From the NCBI GenBank assembly GCA_016194865.1, contig JACQAT010000005.1:1-64000 (forward strand): a DNA stretch of 64,000 nucleotides. Reading direction: 5' to 3'. Of the stretch, positions 27,071 to 33,772 are shown piece by piece. Each line of letters opens with the position of its first letter. The first letter of the stretch is position 1. Made by a program: the position numbers and the translations under genes. Origin of the DNA: Chloroflexota bacterium. Its GTDB lineage: Bacteria; Chloroflexota; Limnocylindria; P2-11E. The notes under the pieces are model-generated. The model was not told where the DNA came from, did no database searches, and was given only the letters and a program-made list of their open reading frames with translations.

Positions 27071-28137
27071 CCGGGTTCCTCGCGCTCCGCGGTCTGGAGA
27101 AGCGCTTTCCCAACGGCACATTCGCGGTCGCCGGCGTCGACCTTGACGTCGCCGAAGGAGAGCTCGTAGCGCTGCTCGGGCCGAGCGGCTGCGGGAAGAC
27201 GACGACGCTCCGCTGCATCGCGGGCTTCGAGGATCCGACCGCGGGCACGATCGAGCTCGCCGGCCGGCGCATCGACACGCTGCCACCGAATCGGCGAGCG
27301 GCGACGATGGTGTTCCAGGGCTATGCGCTCTTCCCGCATCTCTCCGTGTGGGAGAACGTCGCATACGGCCTCCGCGTGCGCCGAGTCGATGCGGGCTCGT
27401 TGCGCGACCGGGTCGCTGCCGCACTCGCGTTGGTCGGGCTCGCGGGACTCGGCGATCGCCGTCCGGAGCAGCTCTCTGGCGGACAGCAGCAGCGCGTCGC
27501 GCTGGCGCGGGCGCTCGTGCTCGAGCCACGGCTCCTGCTGTTCGACGAACCGCTTTCCAACCTCGACGCGAAGCTCCGCGAGCAGATGCGGCTCGAGATC
27601 CGCGCCCTGCAGCAGCGCGCCGGCATCACCAGCGTCTACGTCACCCACGATCAGGCGGAGGCGATGACGCTCTCCGACCGCATCGCGGTGATGAGCGAGG
27701 GGCGCATCGTGCAGCTCGGCACGCCGCGGCAGATCTACGACGAGCCCGCGACGCGCTTCGTCGCCGACTTCATCGGTCACGCGAACTTCGTGAGCGGGAT
27801 CGTGCGCGGCATTCTTGGGCCGGGATCACTTGATGTCGAAGTGCTTGGTCGCGTGCGCCTGGTGTCCGCGGCGGCGGCGACGTATCGCGAAGGTGACGCG
27901 GTCGTGGTCCTGATCCGGCCGGAGGAGGTGCGCCTCGTCACAGATGACCGCGACGCGGTACCCGCGACCGTGCTGCGCGTCGGGTTCCTCGGGAGCAGCG
28001 CGATCTATCAGCTTCAGCTCGCCGGCGACGAGGTGCTCGCGACGGTGCCCATGGAGCGTGGAGTCTCCCTCCACTCACAGGGCTCGCGGGTCGGCGTGCT
28101 CGTGAGCGACGCCGCGCTCCGCGCTTTCGCCGGCTGA
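27067..28137 (+). CDS. Iron-type ABC transporter ATP-binding protein
   Basis: A 356-residue FbpC-like ATPase. Walker A is GPSGCGKTTTLRCIAG, the signature LSGGQQQRVALARAL, Walker B LLLFDEPLSNLD, and the switch His is in YVTHDQAEAM. The C-terminal third is a TOBE-like regulatory region (VVLIRPEEVRLV). The GTG start overlaps the permease stop. It energises the importer encoded by the two genes upstream. Confidence 0.95.
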   Translation: MTGFLALRGLEKRFPNGTFAVAGVDLDVAEGELVALLGPSGCGKTTTLRCIAGFEDPTAGTIELAGRRIDTLPPNRRAATMVFQGYALFPHLSVWENVAYGLRVRRVDAGSLRDRVAAALALVGLAGLGDRRPEQLSGGQQQRVALARALVLEPRLLLFDEPLSNLDAKLREQMRLEIRALQQRAGITSVYVTHDQAEAMTLSDRIAVMSEGRIVQLGTPRQIYDEPATRFVADFIGHANFVSGIVRGILGPGSLDVEVLGRVRLVSAAAATYREGDAVVVLIRPEEVRLVTDDRDAVPATVLRVGFLGSSAIYQLQLAGDEVLATVPMERGVSLHSQGSRVGVLVSDAALRAFAG

Positions 28138-28172
28138 ACACGTTCGGCATGCGGTGTGCTGCGATCGAACGG

Positions 28173-28520
28173 ATGAAGATCCTGGTCCTCGAGGACGAGC
28201 CCGACCTCCTCGACCTGTACGAGCAGAGCCTCTCGCTCGCCGGTCATGAGGTCCTTCGCGCACGACACGGCCTCGAGGGGATCGCGCTGCTCGACCAGCG
28301 GCCCGAGCTCATCCTTGTCGACCTGATGATGCCGGTGATGGACGGCTACCAGTTCATCAGGCACCTGCGCAGATCCCCACAGAAGGACACGCCGGCCATC
28401 GTCCTCTCCGCGGTCGCCACGGGCGCGTGGAGCAAGCATGTCGGCGCGAACGGGTACATCCCCAAGCCATTCGACTACGACGCGCTGATCGCGACGATCG
28501 ACCGCTTCCGCGCTGCCTAG
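28173..28520 (+). CDS. Single-domain response regulator
   Basis: A 115-residue receiver domain: acidic pocket LVLEDEPD, phospho-Asp in LILVDLMMPVMDGYQF, Ser/Thr position in AIVLSAVATG and Lys in GYIPKPFDYD. No output domain. No partner kinase is adjacent; the nearest is the GAF kinase at 19416. An upstream ATG at 28149 is possible; neither start has a good ribosome site. Confidence 0.85.
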   Translation: MKILVLEDEPDLLDLYEQSLSLAGHEVLRARHGLEGIALLDQRPELILVDLMMPVMDGYQFIRHLRRSPQKDTPAIVLSAVATGAWSKHVGANGYIPKPFDYDALIATIDRFRAA

Positions 28521-28564
28521 CGGCGTCGGCCCCTACGACGTAGCCGCAGGCGAAGACGCAGGAC

Positions 28565-28596
28565 GGTCACGGCACCGCGTTTGCGGTGCCGTGACC
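28565..28596. terminator. Perfect 14-bp hairpin between the receiver and cupin genes
   Basis: GGTCACGGCACCGC, loop GTTT, GCGGTGCCGTGACC: 14 perfect pairs with a 4-base loop, 45 bases after the receiver stop and 16 bases before the cupin GTG. No T-run follows, so it could be a U-less terminator or a leader element of the cupin gene. Confidence 0.5.
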
Positions 28597-28612
28597 ACCT
28601 ACCATCGCGCTC

Positions 28613-28954
28613 GTGCCTCGCCTGTACTTCGCGAGCCCCCGCGACCTCCCGCTCGCGCGGGCGATCCCCGGGGTCACGCGCCACGTCCTGCAGACGGAGC
28701 GGACGACCGTCGCGATCACCGACTACGAGCCGAAGACCGTCATCGAGACGCACAAGCACGACGCCGAGCAGACCGGCGTCGTCGTCAAGGGCAGCGTGGT
28801 GTTCGTGATCGCCGGAGAGCAGCGGATCCTCACGCCCGGGGACACCTATCGGGTGCCATCCGGCGCGTCGCACGGCGCGCGCATCCTCGAAGCGGCCGCT
28901 CGCGTGATCGAGGTCTGGTCGCCTCCGCGCGAGGACCTGCCGAAGGCGACATAA
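28613..28954 (+). CDS. Small cupin-domain protein
   Basis: A 113-residue single cupin barrel. The first metal motif is seen as THKHDAEQTGVVVKGSVVFV (HxH...E) and the second as PSGASHGARIL (H). One ligand set is therefore intact. Substrate and reaction are unknown; such proteins range from isomerases to sensors. The GTG start at 28613 has no strong ribosome site, only the hairpin upstream. A glutaredoxin-like gene follows at once. Confidence 0.8.
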   Translation: MPRLYFASPRDLPLARAIPGVTRHVLQTERTTVAITDYEPKTVIETHKHDAEQTGVVVKGSVVFVIAGEQRILTPGDTYRVPSGASHGARILEAAARVIEVWSPPREDLPKAT

Positions 28955-28965
28955 TCCGAGCGTCC

Positions 28966-29175
28966 GTGCTGGTGATGTATTCCCTCGCCACGTGCCCCGT
29001 CTGCGTGAACGCGCGCCGCGAGCTCGCGGAGGCGGGGACCGCGTACGAGGATCGCGTGCTCGACGGCCGACCGGACCATCAAGCCGAGGTGCTGCGGCTC
29101 ACCGGCCAGCGCACGGTACCGGTGTTCGTGCGGGACGGCAGGGTGACGATCGGGCTGCACGGCGAGAAGGGGTGA
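28966..29175 (+). CDS. Glutaredoxin-like thiol protein
   Basis: A 69-residue thioredoxin-fold protein with the redox motif CPVC in MYSLATCPVCVNARREL and the cis-Pro segment RTVPVFVRDG, matching the short glutaredoxin/NrdH-like group. GTG at 28966 and ATG at 28975 are both possible. It lies 11 bases after the cupin gene and 19 before the SDR gene. The partner reductase is not in the window. Confidence 0.75.
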   Translation: MLVMYSLATCPVCVNARRELAEAGTAYEDRVLDGRPDHQAEVLRLTGQRTVPVFVRDGRVTIGLHGEKG

Positions 29176-29194
29176 AGCTTCTGAGGTTCGCGCC

Positions 29195-29971
29195 GTGAGC
29201 GAGAAGAGCATCGTCCAGCTGTTCGATCTGTCGGACAAGGTCGCGATCGTGACGGGTGCGGGCGCGGGCATCGGACTCGGCATCGCGCGTCGCCTCGCGG
29301 AGGCGGGCGCCGCGGTCGTGATCAACGACGTTGACCTCGCGCGCGCGAAGTCCTCATGCGCCCGCCTGCGCGGTCGCGGCTACTCGGCGCTCGAGCCGAT
29401 CGCCGCCGACGTCGCGTCCGCGCACGGTGCGACGTCCCTCGTGGATGGCGCCGTCGCGCGCTTCGGCCGCGTCGACATCCTGGTGAACAACGCGGGCATC
29501 TACCCGACCTCGCCGTTCCTCGACACGAGCGTGGAGCTCTGGGACAGCGTCCTCGACACGAATCTGCGCGGGCCGTTCCTGTGCGCGCAGGCGGTCGCCA
29601 GGCAATTCGAGAAGCAGGGCCGCGGCGACGCGATCCTGAACATCACGAGCGTCGTCGGTCTCGTCGGCGCTGGTCCGTCCGCGGCCGCCTACAGCGCCTC
29701 GAAGGGCGGTCTCGTCGCCCTGACGAAGACGCTGGCCCGCGCGGTCGGCGCGTACGGCGCGCGGGCGAACGCGATCGCGCCGGCCGGCATCGAGACGGAG
29801 GGGACGAGCGGGATGTGGGACGTCGGCTTCGCGGAGCGCCGTCCGGTGCGGCGCTTCGGCACCCCGGACGACGTCGCCCTGACGGCGCTGTTCCTCGTGG
29901 CCCCCGCCTCCGACTACATCACCGGTGAGGTGGTGGTCGTCGACGGCGGCTACCTGTTGATGCAGGCCTGA
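29195..29971 (+). CDS. Short-chain dehydrogenase/reductase
   Basis: A 258-residue classical SDR. The cofactor loop is VTGAGAGIGLGIA, NNAG is in DILVNNAGIYP, the catalytic Ser in ITSVVGLVGAG, and the catalytic Tyr-Lys in AAYSASKGGLVALTK. The C-terminal YITGEVVVVDGGYLL is typical. GTG start at 29195. The substrate cannot be told; 3-oxoacyl-ACP reductase-like and sugar alcohol dehydrogenases share this pattern. Confidence 0.9.
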   Translation: MSEKSIVQLFDLSDKVAIVTGAGAGIGLGIARRLAEAGAAVVINDVDLARAKSSCARLRGRGYSALEPIAADVASAHGATSLVDGAVARFGRVDILVNNAGIYPTSPFLDTSVELWDSVLDTNLRGPFLCAQAVARQFEKQGRGDAILNITSVVGLVGAGPSAAAYSASKGGLVALTKTLARAVGAYGARANAIAPAGIETEGTSGMWDVGFAERRPVRRFGTPDDVALTALFLVAPASDYITGEVVVVDGGYLLMQA

Positions 29972-30009
29972 CACTCGCTACGGAGGGCGTCGCGTACCGT
30001 TAGGCCGGG

Positions 30010-33000
30010 ATGAGCGGCTCCCGCTCCGAGACGAGCCTCCTGCGCGACCCGATGCTGCTCGCGCGGATCGTGGGCGCCCTCGGCGGCGTCCTCTGGGTCG
30101 CGCTCGTCTGGCAGGTCGTCCTCCCGCTCGCCGCCCTCGGTCTCCTGCTACTGGTCGCCAGCTCCGTCTTCTGGGCGTCGTGGCGCGTCCGCCAGGGCCG
30201 CGATGCCGGCTTCCGTGGGATGCCGCTCCCCGTGGTCGCGGCGGACATGGCCGCCGCCGCGGTGTGGATGGCTGCCACCGCCAACGACCCCAACGGCTCG
30301 ATCTCGTTCGGGCTCGTGCTCGCCGCCGGCACGGAAGCGATCTTCCGTCTCGGTCGCAGGGGCCTGCCACTCATCGCGATCACCTACGCGCTCGGCCGCA
30401 TCGGGTCGGAGGTCGTGCGCGCCGCGTACGAGATGCCGTTCGACCTGGGCCGCGACCTGCGCGAAGCGTTCGTCGTCGCGCTCATCCTCATCATCGTCGG
30501 CGTCGTCGCGTCAACGTTCCGCAACGAGGAGCGGCGCTCGCTCCGCGCCCTCGAGCGCGCGCAGAGCCTCGAGCGCGTGGCGGCCGAGATCGGCACGCAG
30601 GTCGACCCCGAAGCCGTGCTGCTGTCGATCCCGCGCACGGTGCGCGGTGTGGTCGACGTCGATCATGCCGCGCTCATCGTCCACCGTGGGCACGAGTACG
30701 AGATCGTCGCGGGCGCGGGGACGGCCGAGGCGGTGGTCGGCGTGCGCGCGGGCGGCGATCAGGGCATCGTCGGCGACGTCGTACGCGAGCGTCGCAGCGT
30801 GCTGCTCGCCGACTATCAGGCGCATCCGACGGCCGTCCGCAGGGTGAAGGGCGTCGGTCTGCGCGCCGTCCTCGCGGTACCCATCTTCGTACAGCGCGAG
30901 ATCGCCGCGGTCCTGATGGTCGGCCGGCTCGCGGCAGACCGACCGTTCGATGACGAGGACCGCGTCGCGCTCGAGGGTTTCGCATCGCACGCCGCCATCG
31001 CGCTCACGAACGCCCGCGCGATCTACCAGGCCCGCCGCCTCGAGGTGGTGGGCCGAATGGTCGCGAGCGAGGGCAGCCCCGAAGAGGTCGTCGTCCGCCT
31101 CGCCGAGCACGCGGCGAGCGCCTTCAATGCCGAGTTCGTTCAGATCTCGGAGGTGCGCGGCGACCGCATCCGCGTGCTCGCCGCCATCGGCGCGGCGGCG
31201 CCGCTGGCCGATTCGCCGGAGCGGCCGATCGGCGTGCTGGCCCAACGGACCGTCTCCGCGCGCTCCCTCGTGGTCACCGACGACTACCTCACCGAGTACG
31301 GTGCCGGCATGACCGGGCTGCCGAAGCAGATCGGGCTGCACGCGGCCATGTCGGCTCCGGCGCTGATCGACGGCCGGGTCGCGGCGGTGTTCATCGTGGG
31401 AACGACCGATCCGGACCGCGCGTTCGATCTCATCGATCGTCAGGGGATGATCGCGTTCGGCGAGTCGACGGGCGCCGCCCTGCGCGCCGCGGCGCAGCGG
31501 CGCGAGCGAGAGCGCCGCATCCAGCGGCTGACGGCGCTGAACGGGCTCGCGGGCGAGCTGTCGCTGGTGCGCGACCCGCTCCGCATCGCGCGACTGGCCT
31601 GGGAGACCGCCGGCCAGCTGGTGCCCCGCGACGCCTTCTACGTCGCGCGCTACGACGACCGCACAAAGGATTTCCATTTCATCCTCCAGGAGGACAGCGG
31701 CAACGTCGAGGTGGAGGATCGTGCCGGCGATTCCTGGTCGGACGAGCTGCGCGTTCCGCTCGGGACCGGCCCGACGAGCCAGGTCGTGCTGACCGGCGAG
31801 CCCTACGTGACGCGCCGGCAGGACGATCCGGTCCAGCACGGCGCGCGCCGGTATGGATCGCCGCGGAAGAGCGCGTCGGCGATGCACGTGCCCCTGCGCA
31901 TCGCCGGCCGGACCGTGGGCGTGCTGTCGTCGCAGTCGTACACGCCGAACGCGTTCGACGACGAGGACGTCGCCGTGCTGCAGTCCCTCGCCAACCTCGT
32001 GGCCGCCGCGTTCGAGACGTCGGAGCATCTCGCGCGCATGCGCGAGCTGTACCTCGCGTCCGTGAAGGCGCTCGCGGCCGCGGTCGACGCGCGCGATCCG
32101 TACACACGGAGCCACTCGGCCCGGGTCGCGGCCCTCTCGCGGATCATCGCGGAGGAGATGCAGCTGCCGTCGGACGAGATCCGGCGCGTCCAGCTCGGCG
32201 CGCTGCTGCACGACATCGGCAAGATCGGCATCCCCGACGCGATCCTCAACAAGCCCGCGGCGCTGACCGACGAGGAGTGGGTGATCATGAAGACCCATTC
32301 CTCGCTCGGCGCGTCGATCCTCGCCGCGGTCGAGCCGCTGCGCGATCTCGTCCCCATCGTGAAGTGTCATCACGAGCGGAACGACGGCGGCGGCTACCCG
32401 GACGGTCTCCGGGGTGAGCAGGTGCCGCTCTCGGCGTACATCGTGTCGGCTGCCGATGCCTTCGAGGTCATCGTCTCCCGCCGCGCGTACAAGGCCGCGC
32501 AGACGATCGAGTACGCGGTGTCGGAGCTGTTGCGCTGCCGTGGCACGCAGTTCAGCCCCGTCGTCGTCGACGCGTTCCTCCGCGTCATCGAGCGCGACCG
32601 GGTCGAGGGCACGGTCAGGCTCGCCCGCGTCGGCTCGATCGAGCACGAGGACATCGAGGATGTGCCCGGTCCCGGCGAGGTCCTCGAGCGCTACGCCGCG
32701 CGCTCGCAGACGCGCACGCGGCAGCTGGCCATCCTGCAGCGGCTCGCGAGCGAGATCAGCGCGGTGCTCGACCTCGACGAGCTCGGCGGGCGCCTGCTCA
32801 AGATCGTCTGCGAGGCGAACGGCTACGAGAACGGCTTCCTCACGACGCTCGCCGAGAACGGCGAGCACCTCGTCGTGGTCGCGGCGAACGGACCATCCAT
32901 CGACTACGTCGGGCAGACGCTCGCGCGCGGCCAGGGGATCAGCTGGTGGGTGCTCGAGCACGGCGAGCTCCAGAACGTGCCCGACGTCCACGCCGACACG

Positions 33001-33678
33001 CGGTTCGTGGGACCGCCCGACATCCGCTCGAGCCTGATCGTGCCCCTCCGCATGGGCGATGAGCGCGTCGGGGTGCTCGGCATCGAGAGCACCCGCAGGG
33101 ATGCATTCACGCGGGACGACGAGGATCTCCTCACCGCGGTCTCGCACCAGATCGCGGCGTCGATCAGGGTCGCGCGGCTGCATCGCGCCGCGCAGACGGC
33201 GGCCACCACTGATGCGCTGACGGGCCTACCGAATCGCCGCGTCTTCCTCGACAAGCTCAGCGTCGGCGTCGCGCGCAGCGCCGACGGGATCGCTCTCTCA
33301 GTGGCCGTCGTCGACGTGAACCTGCTGAAGGCGGTCAATGACCATTGGGGGCATGCTGCCGGCGACAAGGCATTGGAGCTGATCGGGGAGGTGCTCGCCT
33401 CCGGCGTGCGCGGAGACGATACGGTCACGCGTATCGGCGGGGATGAGTTCGGGATCGTGTTCCCGGGGGCGCCGCTGCTCGCGGCCGAGCGGATCATGCG
33501 TCGGCTCGCTGAGCAGATCGCCTCGAGCGAGCTGGCCGACGGCAAGCCGCTGCCGACCATCGCCTGGGGGATCGCGAGCGCGCCGGGCGAGCACCTGACC
33601 GCCGACGCGATATTCGATGCCGCGGACAGGGCGATGTATCGGCAGAAGGAGCAGATGCGCCGGCGCTCCGCCGGATAG
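30010..33678 (+). CDS. Membrane multi-GAF, HD-GYP and GGDEF cyclic-di-GMP protein
   Basis: A 1222-residue signalling protein. The N-terminal 175 residues hold several membrane helices. Three GAF-like domains follow (about 190-330, 345-490, 520-670), then an HD-GYP phosphodiesterase (about 685-860) with LLHDIGKIGIP near 733 and HHERNDGGGYPDGL near 795. A fourth GAF (about 905-1050) leads to a C-terminal GGDEF diguanylate cyclase (TDALTGLPNRRVF, IGGDEFGIVF near 1143). Both catalytic motifs look intact, so one chain could both make and break c-di-GMP. The ATG at 30010 lies close behind a possible promoter (TACCGTTAGG). Confidence 0.92.
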   Translation: MSGSRSETSLLRDPMLLARIVGALGGVLWVALVWQVVLPLAALGLLLLVASSVFWASWRVRQGRDAGFRGMPLPVVAADMAAAAVWMAATANDPNGSISFGLVLAAGTEAIFRLGRRGLPLIAITYALGRIGSEVVRAAYEMPFDLGRDLREAFVVALILIIVGVVASTFRNEERRSLRALERAQSLERVAAEIGTQVDPEAVLLSIPRTVRGVVDVDHAALIVHRGHEYEIVAGAGTAEAVVGVRAGGDQGIVGDVVRERRSVLLADYQAHPTAVRRVKGVGLRAVLAVPIFVQREIAAVLMVGRLAADRPFDDEDRVALEGFASHAAIALTNARAIYQARRLEVVGRMVASEGSPEEVVVRLAEHAASAFNAEFVQISEVRGDRIRVLAAIGAAAPLADSPERPIGVLAQRTVSARSLVVTDDYLTEYGAGMTGLPKQIGLHAAMSAPALIDGRVAAVFIVGTTDPDRAFDLIDRQGMIAFGESTGAALRAAAQRRERERRIQRLTALNGLAGELSLVRDPLRIARLAWETAGQLVPRDAFYVARYDDRTKDFHFILQEDSGNVEVEDRAGDSWSDELRVPLGTGPTSQVVLTGEPYVTRRQDDPVQHGARRYGSPRKSASAMHVPLRIAGRTVGVLSSQSYTPNAFDDEDVAVLQSLANLVAAAFETSEHLARMRELYLASVKALAAAVDARDPYTRSHSARVAALSRIIAEEMQLPSDEIRRVQLGALLHDIGKIGIPDAILNKPAALTDEEWVIMKTHSSLGASILAAVEPLRDLVPIVKCHHERNDGGGYPDGLRGEQVPLSAYIVSAADAFEVIVSRRAYKAAQTIEYAVSELLRCRGTQFSPVVVDAFLRVIERDRVEGTVRLARVGSIEHEDIEDVPGPGEVLERYAARSQTRTRQLAILQRLASEISAVLDLDELGGRLLKIVCEANGYENGFLTTLAENGEHLVVVAANGPSIDYVGQTLARGQGISWWVLEHGELQNVPDVHADTRFVGPPDIRSSLIVPLRMGDERVGVLGIESTRRDAFTRDDEDLLTAVSHQIAASIRVARLHRAAQTAATTDALTGLPNRRVFLDKLSVGVARSADGIALSVAVVDVNLLKAVNDHWGHAAGDKALELIGEVLASGVRGDDTVTRIGGDEFGIVFPGAPLLAAERIMRRLAEQIASSELADGKPLPTIAWGIASAPGEHLTADAIFDAADRAMYRQKEQMRRRSAG

Positions 33679-33682
33679 CGCC

Positions 33683-33692
33683 GGGTACACTT
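33683..33692 (+). promoter_or_regulatory. Candidate -10 region for valS (GGGTACACTT)
   Basis: Identical ten bases to the stretch before clpP. If TACACT is the -10, the transcript would begin just before GGCACCACG and the hairpin at 33712. No recognisable -35. Confidence 0.3.
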
Positions 33693-33711
33693 CGTCCCTA
33701 CCGGCACCACG

Positions 33712-33743
33712 ACGCCGCTCGTCCTTGGACGAGGCGGCGTTTT
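33712..33743 (+). terminator. Hairpin with T-run between the GGDEF protein gene and valS
   Basis: ACGCCGCTCGTCC pairs with GGACGAGGCGGCGT across a 2-base loop with one bulged base, and TTTT follows. It is the best intrinsic terminator shape in the window. It may end the 30010-33678 transcript, or attenuate valS, since a promoter-like TACACT lies upstream and GGCACCACG directly before it resembles part of a T-box core. Confidence 0.55.
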
Positions 33744-33772
33744 GATTTCACGCGGAAAGGGAGGTCGCGCAC

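Noticed and set aside
33700-33772. Full T-box riboswitch for valS
   Set aside because: Only a nine-base resemblance plus a terminator; no stem I or specifier loop could be placed.
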